A stretch of 64,000 nucleotides of DNA from CAYSGL01 sp964520985 (lineage in GTDB: Bacteria; Pseudomonadota; Alphaproteobacteria; Micavibrionales; Micavibrionaceae). This document shows, one piece after another, positions 50,548 to 59,465 of the stretch. Each line of letters begins with the position of its first letter. The stretch's first letter is position 1. The position numbers were made by a program, and so were the translations under genes. Under the pieces are notes generated by a model. The model did not search any database. It was not told the DNA's origin and saw only the letters and a program-made list of their open reading frames with translations. The stretch is from the NCBI GenBank assembly GCA_964520985.1, contig CAZFPB010000001.1, forward strand, positions 248,001 through 312,000, read 5' to 3'.

Positions 50548-51435
50548 TTAAGCGGCTTTTGCCTGTTTTGAACGAACGAGGTCTGCGTAAGAATCCCGCA
50601 AAGCCCGGGTAACGGGGCCGACGGTGTATTCATGGGAATCGATTTTGCCAACGGCCGTGACTTCGGCGGCGGTACCGGTGATGAAAATTTCCTGCGCACT
50701 AGCAAGCTCTTCCGGTTTGATCTGCGTTTCAATAACCTCATAGCCCATCTCGCGCGCCATCTTGATAATGGTCTGGCGGGTCAGGCCATTGAGGAAGCAG
50801 TCAGGAACGGGCGTTTTAATCGCGCCATCAACCACCATGAAGAAATTAGCGCCCGTGCATTCGGCGATAAGACCGCGATAATCGAGCATTAGCGCATCGG
50901 TAAAGCCATTCGCCTCGGCGGCGTGTTTAGACATAGTGTGCGTGGCATAGAGGCCTGCCGCTTTAGAGGCCGTTGTGGCGGTGTCAGGCATCGGTGCGCG
51001 CCATTTACCGGTCTGAAGCGAAATGCCTTTCTCGCGCATTTCCGGAGAGAAGTAACTGGGCCATTCCCAGCAGGCGATGGCGACATGGGTTTCCGTGGCT
51101 TGCGCGCTGATCCCCATCTGCTCGGACCCGCGCCAGGCGACAGGCCGCATGTAGGCGTCGCTCAACCCATTGGCTGCGAGAATTTCTTCCTTGGCCTGAT
51201 TGATTTCCGCCGGGGTCATGGTCATTTTCATGTCGATCAGCGAGGCGGATTTAATCAGGCGCTCGGAGTGGGCGTCTTCTAAAAAAATATTGCCGTTATA
51301 GGCACGCTCGCCCTCAAAGACCGAGGAAGCATAATGCAGACCATGCGTCAGCACATGGATCTTGGCATCGCGCCACGGGATGATTTTGCCATCCATCCAG
51401 ATTTTGCCGTCGCGGTCGCTAAATGCCTGTGCCAT
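50548..51435 (-). CDS. ilvE: Branched-chain amino acid aminotransferase
   Basis: PLP enzyme for the last step of Leu, Ile and Val synthesis. The 295 residues show the class IV fold: HYASSVFEGERAY near the N terminus, KAAGLYATHTMSKHAAEANG carrying the PLP lysine, LIAECTGANFFMV, and LNGLTRQTIIKMARE. It uses ATG 51435 after a purine-rich stretch. Monocistronic by position. Confidence 0.95.
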   Translation of the reverse strand: MAQAFSDRDGKIWMDGKIIPWRDAKIHVLTHGLHYASSVFEGERAYNGNIFLEDAHSERLIKSASLIDMKMTMTPAEINQAKEEILAANGLSDAYMRPVAWRGSEQMGISAQATETHVAIACWEWPSYFSPEMREKGISLQTGKWRAPMPDTATTASKAAGLYATHTMSKHAAEANGFTDALMLDYRGLIAECTGANFFMVVDGAIKTPVPDCFLNGLTRQTIIKMAREMGYEVIETQIKPEELASAQEIFITGTAAEVTAVGKIDSHEYTVGPVTRALRDSYADLVRSKQAKAA

Positions 51436-51510
51436 GGTCTTTTCTTTCCTGTATCGTTATAGTCGACTATCATTTTGGAAATCGGGCCAAAAAGCAAGAC
51501 TTGAGATAAA

Positions 51511-52239
51511 ATGAGCAAGACCGCCGCTACGGATACAGACTTCGCCGCACTGCCGCACATACTGGTTGTGGATGATGACGACCGTATCCGCGAACTGGTC
51601 AGCCGCTATCTCAATGAGCATGATTTCCTGGCGCTCTCGGTCGCCAATGCTGCGGAAGCCAAGGATGCCCTTACCAATTTTGTCTTCGATGCCGTTGTGC
51701 TGGATGTGATGATGCCGGGGCAGACGGGCGTGGAGCTAACGCGCGAATTGCGCGCCACCAATGATATTCCTGTTTTGCTGCTCACAGCGATGGGGGAGAT
51801 GGACGATAAAATCGGCGGCCTTCAATCGGGCGCCGATGACTATTTGACCAAACCGTTCGATCCGCGCGAACTGGTATTGCGGCTACAGGCGATTTTGCGC
51901 CGCCGCCCGGTTTATAAAGAAGGCGATGATTACCAGTTGAAAATCGGCACCATGCTGTTCGATCCAACTATTAATACACTGACTATAGACGCTGAGGCCG
52001 TGCGTCTGACCGATGTGGAAGCGAACTTGCTTAAAGCGCTGGGGCGGCGCGCGAACGAAATTTTGAGCCGCGAAATGCTGGCGGAGTTATGCGGTCTTGA
52101 TGCAGGGGAGCGGACGATCGATGTACAGGTGACGCGTCTTCGCAAAAAACTGGGCGAGGACAGCAAGACGCCGCATTTTTTGCAAACCGTGAGGGGCAAG
52201 GGGTATATCCTGCGCGCTGAAAAGGTTTCTGCATCATGA
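51511..52239 (+). CDS. OmpR-family response regulator
   Basis: Two-component regulator. Receiver domain (residues ~16-130) has the acidic pocket VVDDDD, phosphoacceptor Asp65 in VVLDVMMPG and Lys in DYLTKPFDP. A winged-helix DNA-binding domain follows (LTDVEANLLKALGRRANEILSREML...TIDVQVTRLRKKLGED...VRGKGYIL). It overlaps the following kinase gene by ATGA, so the two are a cognate pair. Confidence 0.95.
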   Translation: MSKTAATDTDFAALPHILVVDDDDRIRELVSRYLNEHDFLALSVANAAEAKDALTNFVFDAVVLDVMMPGQTGVELTRELRATNDIPVLLLTAMGEMDDKIGGLQSGADDYLTKPFDPRELVLRLQAILRRRPVYKEGDDYQLKIGTMLFDPTINTLTIDAEAVRLTDVEANLLKALGRRANEILSREMLAELCGLDAGERTIDVQVTRLRKKLGEDSKTPHFLQTVRGKGYILRAEKVSAS

Positions 52240-53555
52240 TTGAATGGATCAAAAGACTATTGCCGAGTTCGCTGTTCGGGCGCTCGCTGCTGATACTGGT
52301 AACGCCGCTCTTGCTGGTGCAGATCGTCACCACTTTCATCTTCTTTGACCGTCACTGGGAAAAGATGATCGATCGTCTGGCTTTTGGGGTGGCGGGAGAG
52401 ATCGCGCTGATCGCCGATCTGATTGACGAGGATGACAGTAATGTCCGTGTCGCGCGGGTCGCCGATTACGCCAATGATCATATTGATATCACTGTCGCCT
52501 ATTTCCGGGGCACGCAATTAAAGCGCATCAGCGCGCTGTCCGATTTTGATACCGGCATGGGGCAGGCTCTGTTCACGCAAGTGAGCAGGCAGGTACAGCG
52601 GCAATCTGAAATCAATGTCGAAGCAGGTGAAAAATGGATTGAGGTCAATATCCAGCTAAGGGGCGGGGTGATGAGCTTGCTCGTGCCTGAACGCCGTCTT
52701 TATTCCTCTACGGGCTACATCGTCTTGCTGTGGATGCTTGGCACGTCGGTCATCCTGCTGGCGATTGCGGTACTGTTTATGCGCAACCAGATCAGACCTA
52801 TTCACCGTCTGGCGATTGCGGCGGAGCGCATAGGCAAGGGGCGCGATGTACCATTCTTTAAAGAAGAGGGAGCGCGCGAGGTGCGTCAGGCAGGCAGGGC
52901 CTTCCTGGAAATGCGCGGCCGCATCGACCGGCAGATTGCACAGCGCACGGCAATGCTGGCTGGTGTGTCGCATGATTTGCGCACACCGCTGACGCGTATG
53001 AAATTACAGGTTTCTATGATGCCTGACAGTCGCGATAAAACCGATCTGCTAGCCGACATGGATGAGATGCAGCGCATGGTCGACGCCTATCTGGAATTTG
53101 CCCGGGGCGACAGCAAGGAAGAGCCGCAGCGGGTGGATCTGCGCGCCTTGATGGAGCGTCTGGCGGAAACGGCGCGGCGCGATGGGGCGGTTATCACTGT
53201 GGAAGGCGGGGTGGATGCCAGCCTCATGTTACGACCTGTCGCGATAGAGCGGTGTTTCGCCAACCTGATCGGTAACGCGGTGAAGTATGCGCCCGAAGTC
53301 TGGGTTACCTTGGAGCGTGATGAGACGGCGGTGACCATCTATATTGATGATCGCGGTCCCGGCGTGCCGGTCGAAATGCGCGAGGAAGTCTTCAAACCGT
53401 TCGTGCGCGGCGAACAATCACGCAACAGCAAGACGGGCGGCGTGGGGTTGGGCCTGCCGATCGCGCAGGACATTATTCACAGTCATGGCGGAGAAATCAG
53501 CCTCGGCGATAGTCCGCAGGGCGGCCTGCGCGTAACGGTTACTCTGCCGGTCTAA
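52236..53555 (+). CDS. EnvZ-like sensor histidine kinase
   Basis: Cognate kinase of the preceding regulator. The 439 residues have TM1 at about 15-40, a periplasmic sensor of roughly 120 residues, TM2 near 165-190, a HAMP linker, H-box GVSHDLRTPLTRMKLQ (His246), N-box NLIGNAVKYAP and G-boxes DDRGPGVP and GGVGLGLPIAQDI. The layout fits EnvZ-like osmosensors. Its stop interlocks with that of csaA (CTAA at 53552-53555). Confidence 0.95.
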   Translation: MIEWIKRLLPSSLFGRSLLILVTPLLLVQIVTTFIFFDRHWEKMIDRLAFGVAGEIALIADLIDEDDSNVRVARVADYANDHIDITVAYFRGTQLKRISALSDFDTGMGQALFTQVSRQVQRQSEINVEAGEKWIEVNIQLRGGVMSLLVPERRLYSSTGYIVLLWMLGTSVILLAIAVLFMRNQIRPIHRLAIAAERIGKGRDVPFFKEEGAREVRQAGRAFLEMRGRIDRQIAQRTAMLAGVSHDLRTPLTRMKLQVSMMPDSRDKTDLLADMDEMQRMVDAYLEFARGDSKEEPQRVDLRALMERLAETARRDGAVITVEGGVDASLMLRPVAIERCFANLIGNAVKYAPEVWVTLERDETAVTIYIDDRGPGVPVEMREEVFKPFVRGEQSRNSKTGGVGLGLPIAQDIIHSHGGEISLGDSPQGGLRVTVTLPV

Positions 53556-53887
53556 TGCAGGCGGCCGCCAAGCGGCACGTCTTTATCCGGGCTGACCAGC
53601 ACGATGTAATCATTTTCATCCGAAAACCCTAAAACCAGCACTTCTGACATGAAGGGGCCGACCTGTTTGGGAGGGAAATTAACGACGGCGGCAACAAGAC
53701 GCCCGACAAGCGATTCGGGCGTGTAATGCTGGGTAATCTGAGCGGAGGTCTTTTTGATGCCGATCTCGGGGCCGAAATCGATCCAGAGCTGATAGGCGGG
53801 GCGGCGCGCTTCAGGAAAGGGTTTTGCTTCGATTACGCGGCCTGCGCGGATATCTACTGTCAAAAAATCTTCATAATTTATTGTCAT
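53552..53887 (-). CDS. csaA: CsaA-like tRNA-binding chaperone
   Basis: Small protein with an EMAP-II/tRNA-binding fold and reported chaperone or export-related activity. From ATG 53887 (GGAGA 7 bases upstream) the 111 residues have DFLTVDIRAGRVIEAKPF, ARRPAYQLWIDFGPEIGIKKTSAQIT and RLVAAVVNFPPKQVGPFMSEVLVLGF, all typical. The frame opens at 53914 but the shorter start is better supported. Confidence 0.92.
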   Translation of the reverse strand: MTINYEDFLTVDIRAGRVIEAKPFPEARRPAYQLWIDFGPEIGIKKTSAQITQHYTPESLVGRLVAAVVNFPPKQVGPFMSEVLVLGFSDENDYIVLVSPDKDVPLGGRLH

Positions 53888-53994
53888 ATAATATCTCCAT
53901 TCATTTATTAGCAAAGTATTAACTGCTTTTGGCTCATGATAGGGGCCATAGGGGTCATTCCGTCCTTTTTTAGGGCCAAGCAGGATTTATTTCA

Positions 53995-56595
53995 ATGAAA
54001 GTCGGGGGCAACGACAAACATCACGGGCAGACCGTCGCCGCGCCAGAAAAAAAGCGCGGCTGGCTTTCGAGCAACATGGCCCAGCTGATGGTGTTTCTGA
54101 ACGGTTTGGTGCTGACCGTTACCGCTTTCATTACCCTCAATATCTTTATCGAAGAACTCGTTTATAACAGCATGCAGAAAACGGCGGTTGAAGTGAATGA
54201 CCGCGTCGAGCGCGAATTGTTCAATGCTGAGCGTGCGTTGGTCATGATTGCCTCGACATTCTCTCTGCTGCCGCCGGAAAGCAGCAAATATATCTCAGAT
54301 ATTTCGACGCAATCTCTCCAGCATGCGCAGATCGCGCAACTGTATTTATTGAACAGTCATTATGATGGCAGTTTCAGCATCGGTTTGTCCGCTTCGACAA
54401 ATATGCAAGATAGTCCGCATAAATTTGAAAAACTGGAACAGGTGGATGTGAGCAATTATCTCCATTTCATCAGCCATGATACGTTTAGCCGCAGCGGATC
54501 AGCCAAGCTTTATATGGATTTACCCGGTCTAAAAGTTGAGCAGTCAGATGACAGGGTAACGCCTGTCGCGCTGGCGATTCCTATTTTCTATGGCGACACA
54601 TTGCGGGACATTGTTGTTGGCGTCATTGTTCTGGATGATCTTATTCAGCCTGCCTGGTTTGAAGCGCAGGGTATGATTCATGATGTCAGCATTCATTTGG
54701 CCGGCAGCGAAAAAAGCATTTATCATTATCAATCGCCGCAGGCGGCGCGGCAGGAAGTAAACGAAAGTTCATTATACAAAAAGAGTTTTGAAGTATCTCT
54801 GGCGGATAAGCCCTTAACCATTGATGTGAATATTCTTCCCGACCAACGCGATAGCTTCCTGGTCAAGGTTCCTTTGTTAATGCTGCTCTTCGGCGTGACA
54901 CTCACTCTGATTGGCACCCTGTATGTGCGCAATAACCAGCGCCAGTCGCAAAAACTGGCGCGCATGAACCGTGAGTTGGCCCAAAAGAACAATGAACTGA
55001 ATTCGCAGATGGGCGAGGGCGCGCGCCTCAACCAGATTATTCACCAGCAAGAACGCGATAACCGCGCAGTAATCAATTCGGTCAGCGATATTATTTTTGA
55101 AACGGCCATTACGGGAGACATCCTGTTCCTCAATGAAACATGGGAGAGGGTAACCGGGTTTGAGGTCGAGCAATCCTTGCATCGTAACATCTTTGATATG
55201 CTGTATCTTCAGGATCAGCGCGAGCAGCGTCAGAATTTCGACCTGATGGTGCAGGGAAAAAAGAAATCCTATCGCTCGTTTACACGTCTTCGCACGTCCG
55301 ATGGTCTATTCCGTTCGGTGGAGCTGGCCGTCTCGATGATCCGTCAGGATGATAACGGGCAACCGCGCATCGTCGGCACCATCACTGATGTGGAAGAACG
55401 CCGCCGCGCCGAGCGCGCACTGGCGGAAGCGGAAAAGAAATACAGAGCCATTGTGGAAAACGCGGCGGGCGGTATTTATCAGGTTACGCCGGAAGGGATT
55501 TTCCTGAGCGCCAACCCGGCGGCGGCGCGTATTCTGGGCTATGAAAGCCCGGAAAACATGCTGCGCGAAGTACGCAATGTGAACAAGCAGCTATATAATG
55601 ATATAGCGTCCCGCACACGCTTCCTCGACGATGTTGCGCGCGCGGATGCGCCACTCAGCACTGAGATGCAGATGATTCGCGCGGACGGCCTGGTTATCTG
55701 GGTTAGCGAAAATCTGCGCAGTGTCAAAGATGAAGACAAAGTTTTGCTCTACTTTGAAGGAAGCCTTGAAGACATTACACAGCGAAAAGAGGCGGAGATC
55801 GCCATGGGCCGCGCCAAGATGGAATCCGATATCGCCAACCGGGCGAAATCGGAGTTTCTCGCCAACATGAGTCACGAATTACGCACGCCGCTGAACGCCA
55901 TTATTGGTTTCTCCGAAATCATCAAGAACGAATCCTTTGGCCCGTTGGGCAATAAGGATTACTGGGGTTATGCGAATGATATTTATGAGAGCGGCCGCCG
56001 CCTGCTGAGCGTTATCAACGAAATTCTCGATGTGTCGCGTATTCAGGCGGGCGAGCGTGAATTGAAAGAGGGCGTTGTCAGTATCCAGCGTCTCGTCCAG
56101 TCCTGTATCGATCTGACGAAGAGCAAGGCTGACGCCGGCCAGCTGGTCATCAATAACCAGCTGGAGCAGAGCGATATGCAGCTGATCGGCGAAGCGCAGG
56201 CGATCAAGCAGATGATATTAAACCTGCTTTCGAACGCGGTGAAATTCACGCCGGAAAAAGGCATGGTGACAGTATCGGGCGAAATGGATGATGCGGGTCA
56301 ATATCGCTTGTCTATTACCGATACGGGACTTGGCCTGACCGAAGAAGAAATCAGAAAGGCGCTGACACCGTTCGGCCAGATTGAAACCGATCACAGCCGG
56401 AAAAAATCAGGAACAGGCCTTGGCCTTACATTGGTCGATGCGCTGATCGGTATGCATGGTGGCTCACTGGAGCTGATTTCGCAAAAAAGCATCGGGACAA
56501 CTGCCACCTTGGTTTTCCCTGCACGCCGTGTGAATTCTAAGGGCGTGATAAAATCGGTGCCAACCGCTGTCGATAAAATCAAAGAAGATTTATAG
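53995..56595 (+). CDS. PAS-domain sensor histidine kinase, PleC-like
   Basis: Membrane kinase of 866 residues. TM1 near 27-48, an extracytoplasmic sensor of about 230 residues (Cache-like), TM2 near 285-308, a coiled linker, PAS1 (~345-460, SVSDIIFETAITGDILFLNE), PAS2 (~478-595), H-box FLANMSHELRTPLNAIIGFSEI (His627), N-box LNLLSNAVKFTP and G-boxes TDTGLGLTEEE and GTGLGLTLVDALI. The H-box matches the PleC/DivJ type. No receiver domain or response regulator lies next to it. The stop abuts that of recX. Confidence 0.93.
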   Translation: MKVGGNDKHHGQTVAAPEKKRGWLSSNMAQLMVFLNGLVLTVTAFITLNIFIEELVYNSMQKTAVEVNDRVERELFNAERALVMIASTFSLLPPESSKYISDISTQSLQHAQIAQLYLLNSHYDGSFSIGLSASTNMQDSPHKFEKLEQVDVSNYLHFISHDTFSRSGSAKLYMDLPGLKVEQSDDRVTPVALAIPIFYGDTLRDIVVGVIVLDDLIQPAWFEAQGMIHDVSIHLAGSEKSIYHYQSPQAARQEVNESSLYKKSFEVSLADKPLTIDVNILPDQRDSFLVKVPLLMLLFGVTLTLIGTLYVRNNQRQSQKLARMNRELAQKNNELNSQMGEGARLNQIIHQQERDNRAVINSVSDIIFETAITGDILFLNETWERVTGFEVEQSLHRNIFDMLYLQDQREQRQNFDLMVQGKKKSYRSFTRLRTSDGLFRSVELAVSMIRQDDNGQPRIVGTITDVEERRRAERALAEAEKKYRAIVENAAGGIYQVTPEGIFLSANPAAARILGYESPENMLREVRNVNKQLYNDIASRTRFLDDVARADAPLSTEMQMIRADGLVIWVSENLRSVKDEDKVLLYFEGSLEDITQRKEAEIAMGRAKMESDIANRAKSEFLANMSHELRTPLNAIIGFSEIIKNESFGPLGNKDYWGYANDIYESGRRLLSVINEILDVSRIQAGERELKEGVVSIQRLVQSCIDLTKSKADAGQLVINNQLEQSDMQLIGEAQAIKQMILNLLSNAVKFTPEKGMVTVSGEMDDAGQYRLSITDTGLGLTEEEIRKALTPFGQIETDHSRKKSGTGLGLTLVDALIGMHGGSLELISQKSIGTTATLVFPARRVNSKGVIKSVPTAVDKIKEDL

Positions 56596-57183
56596 ATCGG
56601 CTTCTTCGCGCAGCGTATTGATTGCGCGGGAGGCGGTGTCATAGGAAAATCCGGCGCGGGCGAGGGTTGCCAGCCATTTTTGTTTGAGCGCCTGATCAGC
56701 CTCAACAACCGCAAACGATCCAATTTTTTTTCGGCGGCAGAGTTTCAACGCCGCGCTTAGATCATCACTCTCATGTTCTTCATCAAATGCGGTCAGCACC
56801 TCGCGGATATCGTCCTCGGCCAATCCTTTATGTTTGAGCTTCATGCGGATCAACATGGCGGACAGGCCGCGCCCGCGCAGGGAATTGACCATGCCGCGCA
56901 GGTATAGCTCATCATTCAGATAGCCCATTTCGGTAAAATGGGCCGCAACCTTGTCCAACAGAGTTGCGCAAACCTCGCGGTCCTGATCGGCGTGGTGTCG
57001 GCAGGAGCGGTCGATCTTGCGGCCCATGACGGTCTTGAAATGAGCCACAGAGCTGGGAAAACGCTGTAAATAGGCTAACCCGGAATTATAGAGGTACTTT
57101 TCCGTGATCTTTTTCGGTATTTTCGGCCCTTTGCGGGCCGGGGCTTTCTTGACAGTGGCGGGCGGCGGGTTATCTTCAGTCAT
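56590..57183 (-). CDS. RecX family regulatory protein
   Basis: Modulator of RecA filaments. I use ATG 57183; a TTG at 57198 and ATG at 57189 are alternatives, none with a strong ribosome site. The 197 residues carry three-helix repeats with LRGRGLSAMLIRMKLKHKGLAEDDI, the best-conserved RecX stretch, and a final repeat LARAGFSYDTASRAINTL. The N terminus is basic and Pro-rich. recA is not in the window. Confidence 0.85.
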   Translation of the reverse strand: MTEDNPPPATVKKAPARKGPKIPKKITEKYLYNSGLAYLQRFPSSVAHFKTVMGRKIDRSCRHHADQDREVCATLLDKVAAHFTEMGYLNDELYLRGMVNSLRGRGLSAMLIRMKLKHKGLAEDDIREVLTAFDEEHESDDLSAALKLCRRKKIGSFAVVEADQALKQKWLATLARAGFSYDTASRAINTLREEADL

Positions 57184-57206
57184 CCACATAGTATCCAAGG
57201 TATTTC

Positions 57207-58022
57207 ATGAGCACTCAATTTGATTTTTCGACCAACCTGAACCCGCAACGGATTGAGGGTATTAACAAGATAGGCCTTTATACGCTGGCCGCTCGGGAAG
57301 TAGGGCGGTTTTTAAACGTCTATACCCAGACGATCATCGCGCCGATGGTGACGACTTTGCTGTTTTACGCGGTCTTTGCCCTGGCATTTGGCGGGTTGCA
57401 GCGGGAAATTGGCGGTATGCCCTATCTCGACTTCCTTGCGCCGGGACTTTTAATGATGACCATGGTGCAAAACGCCTTCGCCAATACATCGTCCTCTATC
57501 GTGATTGCCAAGGTGCAGGGAAATATCGTCGACGTGCTGATGCCGCCGCTCTCCCCGGGTGAGCTGTTTACCGGGTATATCATTGGCGGGGTTGTTCGCG
57601 GTCTTTTGGTCGGGTTATCGACAGGGATTATTGTTTACCTGTTCGTCGATGTGCATATTCACTCGCTGTGGATGATTGTGGCGTTTGGGATACTGGGCAC
57701 GATGCTGCTGTCGTCTATCGGTCTGGCAGCCGGTATCTGGTCGGACAAGTTTGATCATATCGCCGCCGTGACTAACTTTCTCGTGACCCCACTGACGTTC
57801 CTGTCCGGCACATTTTACTCGGTGACGCAATTGCCGGGCGTGTGGCAGGATCTGGCGCATTATAATCCGTTCTTTTACATGATTGACGGCTTCCGCGCCG
57901 GGTTCATCGGTCATGCCGATGGCAATGTCTGGATCGGTCTGGCCGTTTTGACGGTGGCGAACATTGCTGTCGCTGCTTTGACACTCACCATGTTACGCAC
58001 GGGATATAAGATTAAAAGCTAA
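57207..58022 (+). CDS. ABC-2 type transporter permease
   Basis: Membrane subunit of an ABC exporter. The 271 residues have about six membrane helices and the ABC-2 signature near LSGTFYSVTQLPGVWQDLAHYNPFFYMIDGFR. YadH-like proteins share this layout. No ATP-binding subunit is next to it, so the partner is elsewhere. The stop and hslO start share a base (TAATG), suggesting coupling. Confidence 0.9.
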   Translation: MSTQFDFSTNLNPQRIEGINKIGLYTLAAREVGRFLNVYTQTIIAPMVTTLLFYAVFALAFGGLQREIGGMPYLDFLAPGLLMMTMVQNAFANTSSSIVIAKVQGNIVDVLMPPLSPGELFTGYIIGGVVRGLLVGLSTGIIVYLFVDVHIHSLWMIVAFGILGTMLLSSIGLAAGIWSDKFDHIAAVTNFLVTPLTFLSGTFYSVTQLPGVWQDLAHYNPFFYMIDGFRAGFIGHADGNVWIGLAVLTVANIAVAALTLTMLRTGYKIKS

Positions 58023-58909
58023 TGGAAAACGCGATCATACCCTTTCAACTGGACGGTGCACCCGTGCGCGGGCGGATCATCCGTCTCGACAATGTGCTGA
58101 GCGATATTCTGGGCCGCCATGAGTATCCTGAAGCATTGGCGCAGATAACAGGCGAAGCCGCACTGCTCTCACTCGCCGTGTCCTCCTTACTCAAATATGA
58201 TGGAATCTTTACCCTGCAGGCACAAGGCGAGGGGCCGGTCTCTATGATTGTCTCGGATGTTACCAGCGCAGGGGCGCTGCGGGCCTGTGCCAATATCCGC
58301 GAAAATGCAGTTGTGCCCAAAGATGGCGGCATCAATACATATGTGGGTAAAGGCTATATTGCGTTTACTGTCGATCAGGGCGAAGGCACGGAACGCTATC
58401 AGGGAATTGTGGAGTTAAAGGACAGTGGCTTGAAAGAGTCTCTGCTGCATTACTTCACCCAGTCCGAACAAATTCCGACCGGTATTGTCATGGCGCTTAG
58501 CCATACGGAAGCTGGATGGCGCGGCGGTATTATCATCGTACAGGAAATGCCTGAAGAGGGCGGCAACGCCTTTGCAAAAAGCAGCGATGAAGAAGATGAC
58601 TGGCGCCGGATCATGACGCTATTGCAAAGCTGCACGGCAGGTGAATTGCTCGATGACACACTGAGTGCGACAGACTTGTTGTATCGCCTGTTCCATGAAG
58701 AAACGGTGCGGGTCTATGAGACGCAGGTAATTCGCGATGAGTGCCGCTGCAACCGTGACAGGCTGCTGGGCATTTTACAGGCCATGCCACAAAATGACCT
58801 TGATTATCTGGAAGATGGAGGCGAAATTAGCATACGCTGTGAGTTCTGCAGCCAGACTTACGCTTTCACCCAAGAGGAAATGACCCATCATGAAGAAACA
58901 TCTGATTAG
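58022..58909 (+). CDS. hslO: Hsp33 redox-regulated chaperone
   Basis: Holdase activated by oxidation and unfolding. The 295 residues contain the substrate domain (YVGKGYIAFTVDQGEGTERYQGIV) and the C-terminal zinc switch with CRC near residue 241 and CEFC near 273, the four zinc-binding cysteines. Coupled to the permease at its start and overlapping by 20 bases the lipoprotein gene at its end. Confidence 0.95.
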   Translation: MENAIIPFQLDGAPVRGRIIRLDNVLSDILGRHEYPEALAQITGEAALLSLAVSSLLKYDGIFTLQAQGEGPVSMIVSDVTSAGALRACANIRENAVVPKDGGINTYVGKGYIAFTVDQGEGTERYQGIVELKDSGLKESLLHYFTQSEQIPTGIVMALSHTEAGWRGGIIIVQEMPEEGGNAFAKSSDEEDDWRRIMTLLQSCTAGELLDDTLSATDLLYRLFHEETVRVYETQVIRDECRCNRDRLLGILQAMPQNDLDYLEDGGEISIRCEFCSQTYAFTQEEMTHHEETSD

Positions 58910-59465
58910 TCTACTGACAGTTATCGTGCTGAGTGGATGCGCGCCAAGCCGCGGCCTGCCGCCTCCCGATCTGACATTTGATAATTATCCGACGCAAACC
59001 ATTACGGCATCTTTCATTAATGTATCGCGTCCGTATGATCCTTTTGCGGATAAGAATGATATCGCGATGAATATGGCGGTGCCACCGCATGTTGCGCTGG
59101 AGCGCTATCTGCATAAACGTTTTGTCGCCGATCAGAGTGAAACAGATTCCCTGCGTATCACGATTGAAGACGGCCGCACGACCATGCGCCAGATCAAGCA
59201 GGAGAATAAACTGTTGAATGCCACCGACATCGGCACGCAGGATGAATACACGATCCGCATGAAGATCAAGCTGCAACCTTACAGCAGCGGCAACATACCG
59301 GGAGCCGGTATCGAGCACCGCTTCGAGCGGACGCTGGTCATGCCGCAAAGCGTGTCACTGGCTGAGCGTGAAATGCGTCAGGTGAAATTTCTGGAGAAAA
59401 TGATTGCCGATATGGATGCCAAAATCATGGGGTCCTTGCGCAGTCCGCTGCGGATGATCCCTTAA
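58890..59465 (+). CDS. Predicted lipoprotein
   Basis: Not recognised by family. The 191 residues begin MKKHLISLLTVIVLSGCAPS, a signal peptide with lipobox LSGC, so the mature protein is lipid-anchored. The mature part is beta-rich with a helical end (AEREMRQVKFLEKMIADMDA). It starts within hslO (20-base overlap) and so belongs to the permease - hslO unit. The stop interlocks with that of trkH (TTAA at 59462-59465). Confidence 0.82.
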   Translation: MKKHLISLLTVIVLSGCAPSRGLPPPDLTFDNYPTQTITASFINVSRPYDPFADKNDIAMNMAVPPHVALERYLHKRFVADQSETDSLRITIEDGRTTMRQIKQENKLLNATDIGTQDEYTIRMKIKLQPYSSGNIPGAGIEHRFERTLVMPQSVSLAEREMRQVKFLEKMIADMDAKIMGSLRSPLRMIP

